Of a stretch of 64,000 bases of DNA, positions 38,685 to 48,200 are shown in pieces. This DNA comes from Pantoea sp. BAV 3049 (GTDB lineage Bacteria; Pseudomonadota; Gammaproteobacteria; Enterobacterales; Enterobacteriaceae), in NCBI RefSeq assembly GCF_009765445.1, contig NZ_WHOY01000031.1, forward strand, positions 2,192,961-2,256,960, given 5' to 3'. Both the position numbers and the translations under genes were made by a program. The first letter of the stretch is position 1, and every line of letters begins with the position of its first letter. Below the pieces are notes generated by a model. That model had not been told where the DNA came from, searched no databases, and saw only the letters and a list, made by a program, of their open reading frames with translations.

Positions 38685-38984
38685 GATACTCGTTCAGGTT
38701 TTGGGCTGAGTCCGCCCGGGCAACAGCAGGTATTCAGGTATCGCTGCACTGGATATTGCGCAATACTAGGCATAATTCCGGGGGTGAATTTGATCTAAAT
38801 CAATAACTGCGGATTTTTTCTTACCTGTATCTCTGCGGTTTAGATAACAACAGGCTTTCGGGTTATATTCTGTCGATGCTGTTTATCACCCCGGAGGCGA
38901 TGCGTTGCCCGTTCGCGTTGACCCGCCGGATAAGCTGTGACTAAATGGCATTGTCGCCTTCGGGCTTACTTCAGGATAAATTGC
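38685..38984. other. Divergent promoter region pdeF/yfgG
   Basis: 300 bp without a gene. It holds the FNR site at 38790-38803, an A+T-rich stretch around 38800-38870, and the ribosome site AGGA for yfgG near its end. Confidence 0.6.
38790..38803. promoter_or_regulatory. FNR box between pdeF and yfgG
   Basis: TTGATCTAAATCAA is an exact match to the FNR consensus TTGATnnnnATCAA, 106 bp upstream of the pdeF ATG and 181 bp upstream of yfgG. E. coli yfgF has been reported as an anaerobically acting gene, so oxygen control of pdeF is plausible. Confidence 0.8.
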
Positions 38985-39161
38985 GTGAATCGCGCCATGC
39001 CATTCAGAAAACGTCAGAAAACCAGCCGGATGACCCGCATTGTGTTGCTGGTCAGCTTTATCATCTTAGTGGGCCGATTAATTTATGTTGTCCCCGGTGC
39101 TATTGCTCATCATCAGCAGAAAAAACAGGATGTTGCAGTCCCCACCTCCGTAACTAAATAG
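38985..39161 (+). CDS. yfgG: Small membrane protein YfgG
   Basis: This 58-residue protein has a basic N-terminus (PFRKRQKTSRMTR), one transmembrane helix (about residues 18-38, IVLLVSFIILVGRLIYVV) and a polar tail with HHQQKK. It matches the YfgG family, which lies next to pdeF in E. coli and has been linked to nickel and cobalt tolerance. The start is taken as the GTG at 38985, because AGGA stands eight bases ahead; the ATG at 38997 has no ribosome site, and upstream ATG 38937 lacks homology. Confidence 0.85.
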   Translation: MNRAMPFRKRQKTSRMTRIVLLVSFIILVGRLIYVVPGAIAHHQQKKQDVAVPTSVTK

Positions 39162-39285
39162 TGAGGGATTGTGGTGCCTCACCCTGGGAAGCTGCCTGAA
39201 AAAATGCAACTTATCCTCTCTTTATGCCTGATTTAGACAATACTTACTTCATCGCCTGCCTTTTGCCAGACACAAGGGAATTTTT

Positions 39286-40725
39286 ATGTCTGTAGCTCAG
39301 TCTCATACTCAGCAACTTGCTGAAATCCGAAGCCGTATTCTGAACTTATTACTTAATGATGGCGATCTGGTCGACACGTTGCTGCATCGCCCTTTAAAAG
39401 AGAGCGATGCGGAAGCTAAAGCGCATGAGGAGCAGGCGGAGGAGATAAAACAGTATATCTCCCTGCTCCATGCGGCTGACCTTGCTGATCTGCTGGAAGC
39501 CCTGCCGGAAGATGAACGCCTGGCCTTGTGGCACCTGGTTGGTACCGAACGTCGCGGGATGGTGCTGGTTGAGGCCTCAGAAAGCGTATGGGAAAGCCTG
39601 ATCGAAGAGATGAGCGACCGCGACTTACTGCGCGCCCTTGAACCACTGGACATTGATGACCAGGTTTATCTCTCCCAATATCTGTCGCGTGATTTAACGG
39701 GTCGCCTGCTGACGTCTTTGGAACCCGGCCAGCGTTCTCGCGTGCTGGAGGTGATGGATTTTGACCGCGATCGCGTGGGTCGCATTATGGACTTCAAGCT
39801 GGTGACCATGCACGCAGACGTGACCCTGGCGACCGTCCAGCGCTATCTGAGACGCCAAAAGTCGATCCCTGAAGGCACCGACAAACTGTTTATCACCGAT
39901 GAAAACAATACACTGCTGGGTGAACTTGCCCTGACGGATATCCTGCTGAATAAGCCCAAAAAACTGGTCGCGGAGGTGATGAACGCCAAACCCACCACGT
40001 TCCGCATTGATGATAAGGCTGAAGATGCCGCCGGGGCTTTTGAGCGTTATAACCTGATTTCTGCTGCCGTCATTGATGCCAAAGGCAAATTGATGGGCCG
40101 CGTGACCATTGAAGACGTGGTTGACCTGGTCAATGAAGAGAACGACAGCAACATCCGTAAAATGGGTGGTGTGAACCCTGATGAGGATGTGTTTGCACCG
40201 GTCAGAAAAGCGGTGCGTACCCGCTGGACCTGGCTGGCAATCAACCTCTGCACCGCTTTTGTGGCTTCCAGGGTTATTGGCCTGTTTGAAGACACCATTT
40301 CGCAGCTGGTTGCGCTGGCGACGTTAATGCCTATCGTCGCGGGTATTGGCGGTAACACCGGCAACCAGACCATCACCATGATTGTGCGCGCGCTGGCGCT
40401 GCACCAGGTCGAACCCGGTAACTTCTCGTTCCTGATTGCCCGTGAGCTGGGCGTGGCACTGATTAACGGCCTGTGCTGGGGCGGAATTATGGGTGGCGTG
40501 ACCTGGGCGATGTATGGCAACCCGGCGCTGGGCGGCGTGATGATGCTGGCAATGGTCCTGAACCTGCTGTTGGCGGCATTAATGGGCGTGCTGATCCCGT
40601 TGATTATGACCAAACTGAAACGCGATCCCGCGGTAGGCTCCAGCGTGCTGATCACCGCCCTGACCGATACCGGCGGCTTCTTTATCTTCCTCGGCCTGGC
40701 AACTCTTTTCCTGTTGCATCACTGA
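39286..40725 (+). CDS. mgtE: Magnesium transporter MgtE
   Basis: This 479-residue protein is a homodimeric Mg2+ channel of the inner membrane. The N-terminal superhelical domain (about residues 40-160; HAADLADLLEALPEDERLAL) is followed by two CBS domains (about 160-290; VMNAKPTTFRIDDKAEDAA and LMGRVTIEDVVDLV) that gate the pore by sensing Mg2+. Five transmembrane helices run from about 305, with the pore motif PIVAGIGGNTGNQTITM. AAGGGAAT precedes the ATG. A strong terminator follows. E. coli lacks mgtE at this place (yfgH-yfgI there). Confidence 0.95.
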   Translation: MSVAQSHTQQLAEIRSRILNLLLNDGDLVDTLLHRPLKESDAEAKAHEEQAEEIKQYISLLHAADLADLLEALPEDERLALWHLVGTERRGMVLVEASESVWESLIEEMSDRDLLRALEPLDIDDQVYLSQYLSRDLTGRLLTSLEPGQRSRVLEVMDFDRDRVGRIMDFKLVTMHADVTLATVQRYLRRQKSIPEGTDKLFITDENNTLLGELALTDILLNKPKKLVAEVMNAKPTTFRIDDKAEDAAGAFERYNLISAAVIDAKGKLMGRVTIEDVVDLVNEENDSNIRKMGGVNPDEDVFAPVRKAVRTRWTWLAINLCTAFVASRVIGLFEDTISQLVALATLMPIVAGIGGNTGNQTITMIVRALALHQVEPGNFSFLIARELGVALINGLCWGGIMGGVTWAMYGNPALGGVMMLAMVLNLLLAALMGVLIPLIMTKLKRDPAVGSSVLITALTDTGGFFIFLGLATLFLLHH

Positions 40726-40742
40726 GGTTGACAGCTGTACAG

Positions 40743-40766
40743 AAGGCGGTCGTGGCCGCCTTTTTT
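40743..40766. terminator. Terminator of mgtE
   Basis: AAGGCGG/CCGCCTT stem followed by six T, 18 bp after the stop. It may also serve the convergent endoglucanase gene. Confidence 0.88.
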
Positions 40767-40795
40767 ATTGTTAATACCCTGAGTTCAGGCAGATG

Positions 40796-41749
40796 TTATT
40801 CGCCATTAATCAGTTTCATTGCCAGATCGGGGCTGAATATGCCCGCAGCTGGCCCTCCGTGACAATCAGCCGTGGGTGAACTGCCGCCGTCGGAATTACC
40901 CGGAGTTTTAATCCACGCGGCAAGAGCGTACCCGAAGAGAACGCCGGTGGCAGCCCCAATTTTACGCCCCGGAGGATTACACCAGTCGCCCGCATTGGCA
41001 CCATTACCATTCCGGCTGGTGTCGATAATAATCGATTTGCTGTAGCCGTAATTTGATGACAACGCAGCAATCACGCTGTTGCCATAGTCGATTGATTGCT
41101 GCGTGGTGTAATAATTGGACACGTTCAGCGCGAAGCCCCGCGCATTTTTCACGTTAGCATCGTTCAGGCTTTTCGCCATCGTTGCTGCCGCTATCCAGTT
41201 TGCATGACCCGCATCGAGATAAACTTCTGTGGCCGTGGCTTTGCTCTGAATACGGGAAACCGCATAGCTCAGTAAACTCAGGCGTTCAGTTTGCTGATTG
41301 GCCGTCAGGCAGCTGATATCCGCCAGCGCATCCGGCTCCAGCACAACCACCGCCTGATGCGTTGACAGGCCACTAACGAAATTATCAATCCATTGTTGAT
41401 AGGCTGCTGCATCGCTCGCGCCACCTGCTGAAGCGCCGCCGGTACAATCGCGATGAGGAATGTTATAAGCCACCAGCAGCGGTATTTTACCGGCATTGCT
41501 GGCTGCCGTGACGTAAGCACTGACAGTAGTCTTTAATGCGTTATCAGCCTGGCTGGTGCCGCTGAACCAGTGAGCAGTGGGAACATCAGCAATTTTGGCT
41601 TTAATGGTGGCAGCGCGGGAATCGGAGGGGTTATTTTTAACCCACACAGCAGCGTTGGATTTCGGGTTCACATAATAGCCCTCAGCGGCTGAAGCCTGAG
41701 CAGTGAACAGGGTGAAAATCACGCCGGCACAGCAAAGAAGTTTTTTCAA
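40796..41749 (-). CDS. Secreted GH6 endoglucanase (cellulase)
   Basis: This 317-residue protein has a signal peptide (MKKLLCCAGVIFTLFTAQASA, cut before AEG) and a single glycoside hydrolase family 6 domain. Family blocks are visible: LVAYNIPHRDCTGGASAGG near residue 92 (binding loop), AVVVLEPDALADISC near 137 with the catalytic acid Asp, NVSNYY near 205 and IIIDTSRNGNGANAGDWCNPPGRKIG near 240. GH6 enzymes cut beta-1,4-glucan with inversion; there is no cellulose-binding module. The start is a TTG at 41749 with GGAGAGAG in front; no ATG is in frame there. It replaces E. coli genes between pdeF/mgtE and guaA. A plant-cell-wall role is likely. Confidence 0.9.
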   Translation of the reverse strand: MKKLLCCAGVIFTLFTAQASAAEGYYVNPKSNAAVWVKNNPSDSRAATIKAKIADVPTAHWFSGTSQADNALKTTVSAYVTAASNAGKIPLLVAYNIPHRDCTGGASAGGASDAAAYQQWIDNFVSGLSTHQAVVVLEPDALADISCLTANQQTERLSLLSYAVSRIQSKATATEVYLDAGHANWIAAATMAKSLNDANVKNARGFALNVSNYYTTQQSIDYGNSVIAALSSNYGYSKSIIIDTSRNGNGANAGDWCNPPGRKIGAATGVLFGYALAAWIKTPGNSDGGSSPTADCHGGPAAGIFSPDLAMKLINGE

Positions 41750-41863
41750 TTTACTCTCTCCATAAGCAGATAATCGTCACTTTTCGCCAGATGGGCATAT
41801 TTTTGTACGGCGGTTTTCAGTCAGCAATATGATGGCGACAAAGATTCTGTCTTATTTCAGCCA

Positions 41864-41894
41864 TAAAAAAACCGCCCTCACAGGCGGTTTTTTG
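41864..41894 (-). terminator. Terminator of guaA
   Basis: AAACCGCC/GGCGGTTT stem flanked by A and T runs on both sides, 17 bp after the guaA stop; bidirectional in form. Confidence 0.88.
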
Positions 41895-41910
41895 ATTTGT
41901 GGGGAAAAAG

Positions 41911-43491
<1,581 letters not shown>

Positions 43492-43537
43492 TGGGCTATT
43501 CCAGGGCGATAAACAAATTCAGAGATTAGGATTAAAA

Positions 43538-43556
43538 CGCCCGGCAGAGCCGGGCG
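43538..43556 (-). terminator. Hairpin between guaB and guaA
   Basis: Perfect CGCCCGGC/GCCGGGCG stem with a 3-base loop, followed on the minus strand by TTTTAAT, 16 bp after the guaB stop. It may act as a partial terminator that lowers guaA relative to guaB. Confidence 0.7.
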
Positions 43557-43571
43557 GTGTGTCAGGGGTTA

Positions 43572-45038
43572 TCAGGAACCCATGCGGTAGTTCGGGGACT
43601 CTTTAGTGATGGTCACGTCGTGGACGTGGCTTTCCGAAATACCGGCGCCGCTGATGCGGACAAATTCCGCTTTGGTGCGCAGGTCGTCGATAGTACCACA
43701 GCCGGTCAGACCCATACAGGAGCGCAGGCCGCCCATTTGCTGGTGAACGATCTCTTTCAGGCGGCCTTTGTAAGCCACGCGCCCTTCAATCCCTTCCGGC
43801 ACCAGCTTGTCAGCGGCGTTATCTGTCTGGAAGTAACGGTCAGAGGAGCCTTTGGACATCGCGCCCAGAGAACCCATACCACGGTAAGATTTGAATGAAC
43901 GCCCCTGGTACAGTTCGATTTCGCCAGGGGATTCTTCAGTCCCGGCCAGCATGGAGCCGACCATGACCGCCGAAGCACCCGCTGCGATTGCTTTTGCGAT
44001 GTCGCCAGAGAAGCGGATACCACCGTCAGCGATAACCGGGATGCCGGTGCCTTCCAACGCGGCCACCGCGTCTGAAACAGCGGTAATCTGCGGAACACCC
44101 ACGCCGGTCACGATACGGGTGGTACAGATTGAACCCGGGCCAATGCCCACTTTCACCGCGCTCACGCCAGCTTCAACCAGGGCCAGCGCACCTGCGCCAG
44201 TCGCCACGTTACCGCCCACGATCTGCAGGTCAGGATATTTGGCACGGGTTTCACGGATACGTTGCAGAACGCCTTCGGAATGACCATGAGAGGAGTCGAT
44301 CAGCAGCACGTCAACACCGGCAGCCACCAGCGCATCAACACGCTCTTCGTTGCCCGCACCCGCACCAACAGCAGCACCCACGCGCAGACGGCCATGCTCG
44401 TCTTTACAGGCGTTAGGTTTACGTTCAGCTTTCTGGAAATCTTTTACGGTGATCATGCCCAGCAGGTGGAAACTGTCGTCCACTACCAGCGCTTTCTCAA
44501 CACGCTTTTCGTGCATTTTTTGCAGCACAACTTCACGCGCCTCACCTTCACGCACGGTTACCAGACGCTCTTTCGGAGTCATGACTGCGGAGACAGGCAG
44601 GTTCATATCGGTGACGAAGCGCACGTCACGGCCGGTGATGATACCGACCAGCTCGTTATCGCCATTCACTACCGGGTAACCGGCAAAACCGTTACGTTCG
44701 GTAAGTCGCTGAACTTCGCTCAGCGCGGTGGTTGGCAGCACGGTCTGCGGATCGGTCACCACGCCACTTTCGTGTTTTTTCACCTTGCGGACTTCTTCCG
44801 CCTGGCGCTCGATGGACATGTTTTTGTGGATAAAGCCCAGCCCCCCTTCCTGTGCCAGCGCAATAGCGAGGCCCGCTTCGGTCACGGTATCCATGGCTGC
44901 GGAGAGCATAGGGATATTCAGGCGGATAGATTTAGTGAGCTGGGTGCTGAGGTCGGCCGTGTTTGGGAGAACAGTCGAATGAGCAGGAACGAGCAGAACG
45001 TCGTCAAATGTCAGGGCTTCTTTAGCGATTCTTAGCAT
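43572..45038 (-). CDS. guaB: IMP dehydrogenase
   Basis: This 488-residue NAD-dependent enzyme oxidises IMP to XMP, the rate-setting step to guanine nucleotides. The barrel is interrupted by two CBS domains (about residues 93-205). The catalytic Cys is in [11 protein letters not shown] near 300, the flap in [17 protein letters not shown] near 410, and the substrate loop in [16 protein letters not shown]. Length and sequence are as in E. coli. Its promoter region carries a TATAAT, a GC-rich stretch, a PurR box and a CRP-like site. Confidence 0.98.
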   Translation of the reverse strand: MLRIAKEALTFDDVLLVPAHSTVLPNTADLSTQLTKSIRLNIPMLSAAMDTVTEAGLAIALAQEGGLGFIHKNMSIERQAEEVRKVKKHESGVVTDPQTVLPTTALSEVQRLTERNGFAGYPVVNGDNELVGIITGRDVRFVTDMNLPVSAVMTPKERLVTVREGEAREVVLQKMHEKRVEKALVVDDSFHLLGMITVKDFQKAERKPNACKDEHGRLRVGAAVGAGAGNEERVDALVAAGVDVLLIDSSHGHSEGVLQRIRETRAKYPDLQIVGGNVATGAGALALVEAGVSAVKVGIGPGSICTTRIVTGVGVPQITAVSDAVAALEGTGIPVIADGGIRFSGDIAKAIAAGASAVMVGSMLAGTEESPGEIELYQGRSFKSYRGMGSLGAMSKGSSDRYFQTDNAADKLVPEGIEGRVAYKGRLKEIVHQQMGGLRSCMGLTGCGTIDDLRTKAEFVRISGAGISESHVHDVTITKESPNYRMGS

Positions 45039-45090
45039 GGCAATATCTCAACCTCAGGGTGAATGAGAACTTGTAAAATATTGCCGCGGC

Positions 45091-45096
45091 ATTATA
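45091..45096 (-). promoter_or_regulatory. guaB promoter -10 element
   Basis: Perfect TATAAT on the minus strand, followed by GCCGCGGC, a GC-rich discriminator of the kind found in promoters under stringent control. This places the start of transcription near 45083-45084. Confidence 0.7.
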
Positions 45097-45100
45097 CAGG

Positions 45101-45116
45101 CCGTAACCGATTGCCT
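45101..45116 (-). promoter_or_regulatory. PurR box of guaBA
   Basis: Minus strand AGGCAATCGGTTACGG fits GCAAnCGnTTnC and lies over the -35 region of the guaB promoter, where binding would block RNA polymerase. Confidence 0.75.
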
Positions 45117-45189
45117 CCAGCTTTATTTATAAAAACTCTTGAAACCTTTTCTCAGCCCTGTAGTATCGGTCAATTAACCCTCTGATTTA

Positions 45190-45211
45190 AAATTTGATCT
45201 TCATCACATGT
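45190..45211. promoter_or_regulatory. CRP-like site upstream of guaB
   Basis: 22-bp site with halves TTTGATC and ATCACAT; it matches the ideal CRP site at 18 of 22 positions. Its centre (45200.5) is about 117 bp upstream of the predicted guaB start of transcription; E. coli guaB has a CRP site reported at -117.5. It overlaps the ATG of xseA. Confidence 0.7.
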
Positions 45212-46578
45212 CGCTACCGCCATCCGCCAATATTTTTACCGTCAGCCGTCTCAATACCACAGTGCGCAAGCTGCTGGAGATGGAGATGGGGCAAATCTGG
45301 TTGAGCGCTGAGATCTCCAATTTCTCCCAGCCCTCTTCCGGTCACTGGTACTTCACGCTAAAGGATGATGGCGCGCAGGTTCGCTGTGCGATGTTCCGCA
45401 ACAGCAATCGCCGGGTCACCTTCCGCCCGCAAAATGGGCAGCAGATACTGGTGCGGGCCACCATCACTCTGTACGAACCGCGCGGTGACTATCAGCTGAT
45501 TGCGGAAAGTATGCAGCCAGCAGGTGAAGGACTGTTGCAGCAGCAGTTCGAACAGCTGAAGCAGAAGCTGACGGCTGAAGGGTTATTCGACCAGATCCAC
45601 AAGCAGGCGCTGCCAGACCCGGCACGACAGGTCGGAGTGATCACCTCTTCCACCGGTGCTGCTCTGCATGATGTCCTGCGCGTACTGCACCGCCGCGATC
45701 CGTCACTTCCGGTGGTGATCTACCCTACTCCGGTGCAGGGTGCGGATGCGCCTGCCAGTCTCGTGCGGGCGATCGAACTGGCTAACCTGCGCGGCGAATG
45801 TGATGTGCTGATTGTCGGACGTGGCGGCGGCTCGCTGGAAGATCTGTGGAGCTTCAACGATGAGCGCGTGGCACGGGCCATTTTTGCCAGCCGCATTCCC
45901 ATCGTCAGCGCCGTGGGTCATGAAACAGATGTCACCATCAGTGATTTCGTAGCCGATCTGCGCGCACCAACGCCATCCGCCGCTGCAGAGCTGGTCAGCC
46001 GCAACCAGATTGAGCTGCTGCGCCAGTTGCAGTCGCAGCAGACCCGGCTGGAAATGGCGATGGATTATTACCTCGCGCAGAAGAGTCGCACCCTCACCCG
46101 TTTACACCACCGTTTGCAGCAGCAGCACCCACAGCTGCGCCTGGCACGTCAGCAGACCACCATGATGAAGCTACAACGCCGTCTGGACGACGCAATGCAA
46201 CTTCGGCTGCGTCAGGCTGGTCGTCAGCAGGAACGCGCTGAGCAGCGTCTGACCGCGTTTCAGCCGCAGAGTAAAATCCACCGTGCTCAGCAACAGATGC
46301 AGCAATGGCAGTATCGCTTGCAGCAGGCGATGCAGCAGCAGCTTAATGGCGGTAAACAACGTTTCTCCAGGCTGGCAGCCCAGCTGGAAGGCGTCAGCCC
46401 GCTGGCAACGCTGGCACGTGGCTTCAGCGTCACCACGGCTGCCGATGGCAAGGTGATTAAGAAGACCCGGCAGATCCACACCGGCGACCGGCTTAAAACG
46501 CGGCTGGATGACGGCTGGGTCGAGAGCGAAGTGACCGCCATCACCCCGGTGAAAAAAGCCCGCAAGCCAGCACTCTGA
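45208..46578 (+). CDS. xseA: Exodeoxyribonuclease VII large subunit
   Basis: This 456-residue subunit of the single-strand-specific nuclease ExoVII works with XseB in mismatch repair and DNA degradation. The N-terminal OB fold ([37 protein letters not shown]) is followed by the catalytic domain with [13 protein letters not shown] near residue 145, [20 protein letters not shown] near 200 and [17 protein letters not shown] near 230. A long glutamine-rich coiled coil then runs from about 265 to 400. No Shine-Dalgarno sequence is visible before the ATG, but the N-terminus matches E. coli XseA. It is divergent from guaB. Confidence 0.96.
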   Translation: MSLPPSANIFTVSRLNTTVRKLLEMEMGQIWLSAEISNFSQPSSGHWYFTLKDDGAQVRCAMFRNSNRRVTFRPQNGQQILVRATITLYEPRGDYQLIAESMQPAGEGLLQQQFEQLKQKLTAEGLFDQIHKQALPDPARQVGVITSSTGAALHDVLRVLHRRDPSLPVVIYPTPVQGADAPASLVRAIELANLRGECDVLIVGRGGGSLEDLWSFNDERVARAIFASRIPIVSAVGHETDVTISDFVADLRAPTPSAAAELVSRNQIELLRQLQSQQTRLEMAMDYYLAQKSRTLTRLHHRLQQQHPQLRLARQQTTMMKLQRRLDDAMQLRLRQAGRQQERAEQRLTAFQPQSKIHRAQQQMQQWQYRLQQAMQQQLNGGKQRFSRLAAQLEGVSPLATLARGFSVTTAADGKVIKKTRQIHTGDRLKTRLDDGWVESEVTAITPVKKARKPAL

Positions 46579-46712
46579 TTTCATACACAAAAACCGGCGC
46601 GCCACTCCGCTCCGGGTCCCCCCCTCCCCGGCCCCGTTTTAGCGCCAGTGCGCACCTGAGTCCTGACGACTATACTTTTTGGTACATTCGGCTTATGACC
46701 AAGGAGCAAGGT

Positions 46713-47729
46713 ATGCATTATGGCGTCATTCCTCCCTATATTCTGCGCAAAATCATCGATAACGGTTCCGGGCAGCAGCAGAGTTGCGCCCGCAATACTC
46801 TGACACATGTACAAACGCTGATGGCGGAAAACTGGATCAAACCAACAGGCGCTCAAAACGCGACGGCAGGCCAGGTTCAGCGCGAAATTTATGATGCAGA
46901 ACAGACCCAGACATTGCCTGGTACGCTGGTGCGCAGTGAAGGCCAGCCGGGTGGTAACGACGTGGCCGTCAACGAAGCGTATGACTATCTCGGCGTCACT
47001 TACGATTTCTTCTGGCAGGCTTATCAACGCAACTCGCTGGATAATCAGGGCCTCGCGCTGCAGGGTACCGTGCATTACGGCAAGGGTTATCAGAATGCGT
47101 TCTGGAATGGCGACCAGATGGTCTTTGGCGATGGCGACGGCGAAATCTTCAACCGCTTTACTGTCGCACTGGATGTAGTCGGTCACGAACTTTCTCACGG
47201 CGTAACGGAAACCGAAGCCGGTTTGATCTATTTCGAACAGGCTGGCGCGCTTAATGAATCTCTCTCCGACGTCTTTGGCTCGCTGGTCAAGCAGTTTCAC
47301 CAGAAACAAACAGCCGACCAGGCTGACTGGATTATCGGCGAAGGATTGCTGGCGAAAGGGATCAACGGCAAGGGGCTGCGTTCTATGTCCGAACCCGGAA
47401 CGGCTTATAACGATCCGCTGCTTGGTAAAGATCCGCAACCGGCCGACATGAAAGGCTACATACAAACGCGGGATGATAACGGCGGCGTACACCTGAACTC
47501 CGGCATCCCCAACCGCGCATTTTATCTGGCGGCAAAAGCGCTGGGCGGCTACGCCTGGGAACTGGCTGGCTATGCCTGGTACGACACGGTATGCGATAAA
47601 ACTCTGCCGCAAAACGCCGATTTTAAAACCTTTGCGCAGTTCACGATCAAACATGGCCAGGCGCGATTTAATAAGTCTGTCGGGCAGGCTATTGGGGACG
47701 CCTGGAAACAGGTCGGCGTATTGCCATGA
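46713..47729 (+). CDS. Protealysin-like M4 metalloprotease
   Basis: This 338-residue thermolysin-family (M4) protease lacks a signal peptide and has the short protealysin-type propeptide (about residues 1-45) with its IPPY motif at 6-9. The zinc site is HELSH at 158-162 with the third ligand in ALNESLSDVFG near 182, and the catalytic His region is GGVHLNSGIPNRAFYL. Such enzymes (protealysin, PrtS, grimelysin) mature by autocleavage and some cut actin. The start at 46713 is chosen because AAGGAG precedes it; an ATG at 46695 contains that ribosome site within its own codons. It overlaps the next gene by four bases. Confidence 0.92.
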   Translation: MHYGVIPPYILRKIIDNGSGQQQSCARNTLTHVQTLMAENWIKPTGAQNATAGQVQREIYDAEQTQTLPGTLVRSEGQPGGNDVAVNEAYDYLGVTYDFFWQAYQRNSLDNQGLALQGTVHYGKGYQNAFWNGDQMVFGDGDGEIFNRFTVALDVVGHELSHGVTETEAGLIYFEQAGALNESLSDVFGSLVKQFHQKQTADQADWIIGEGLLAKGINGKGLRSMSEPGTAYNDPLLGKDPQPADMKGYIQTRDDNGGVHLNSGIPNRAFYLAAKALGGYAWELAGYAWYDTVCDKTLPQNADFKTFAQFTIKHGQARFNKSVGQAIGDAWKQVGVLP

Positions 47730-48058
47730 ACGTTATTCCGGAACTGAGTGACGACGCGGTTATTGATGTGGCGCGTGAAGGCGGATTTGCTTACATCCCC
47801 AAACTGGCAGAACCGCGCCGGATTACACTGGCCCAGCTCAACCCGGCGCAGCGAGAAAGCGTCTGTAACGTATTGCGCCAGGCTCTGCCGCTGGGAGAAC
47901 CGCAGGGCGAACAGTGTCAGGCAGGGAAAGGCGATCGGCGGTACTACCGTATTGCCATCAGCTATGCCACTCAGCAGCAGGCCGGCAACATCGTTATTTT
48001 GATCCCCGAGGAACTCGCCCCACCGGAGCTGGTACGGCTCTGGCAGGACGGCCGGTAA
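47726..48058 (+). CDS. Emfourin-like protease inhibitor
   Basis: This 110-residue protein begins inside the protease stop codon (ATGA overlap), so it is translated with it. It has no signal peptide. An N-terminal segment VAREGGFAYIPKLAEPRRITLAQL is followed by a basic region KGDRRYYRIAISYAT and ends EELAPPELVRLW. Size, location and sequence fit emfourin, the inhibitor encoded directly after protealysin in Serratia proteamaculans, which blocks the mature enzyme in the cell. The pair would form a self-controlled toxin-inhibitor-like module. A hairpin terminator follows. Confidence 0.85.
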   Translation: MNVIPELSDDAVIDVAREGGFAYIPKLAEPRRITLAQLNPAQRESVCNVLRQALPLGEPQGEQCQAGKGDRRYYRIAISYATQQQAGNIVILIPEELAPPELVRLWQDGR

Positions 48059-48080
48059 CGTCCCCTTCAGCTATAAAAAA

Positions 48081-48106
48081 GCCCCTTCATTACTGAAGAG
48101 GCTTTT
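48081..48106 (+). terminator. Terminator after the emfourin gene
   Basis: GCCCCTTCA/TGAAGAGGC stem with one mismatch, A run before and TTTT after, 22 bp past the stop. Confidence 0.75.
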
Positions 48107-48172
48107 CGTGACCAATCAGACTCAGTTCCCTCCATTGCTGAAAGGGCTTTCAGTGACTGGTCAAACTCAGAA

Positions 48173-48192
48173 GCCCTTCCCTGTTGAAGGGC
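48173..48192 (-). terminator. Terminator of gcd
   Basis: GCCCTTC/GAAGGGC stem, 9 bp beyond the gcd stop; on the minus strand it is followed by TTCTGAGTTT. Confidence 0.65.
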
Positions 48193-48200
48193 CTGCTGGT

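Larger units (their letters stand above)
48081..48192. repeat. Degenerate 45-bp tandem repeat of hairpins
   Basis: Three hairpins (48081-48102, 48138-48153, 48173-48192) separated by related spacers GTGACCAATCAGACTCAG (48108) and GTGACTGGTCAAACTCAG (48153), 14 of 18 bases alike. The spacer start-to-start distance is 45 bp. The array lies between the convergent emfourin and gcd genes. Confidence 0.7.

Noticed and set aside
46581..47654. 357-codon open frame on the minus strand across the M4 protease
   Set aside because: Shadow of a clear protease gene with intact HELSH; no homology or start signal.
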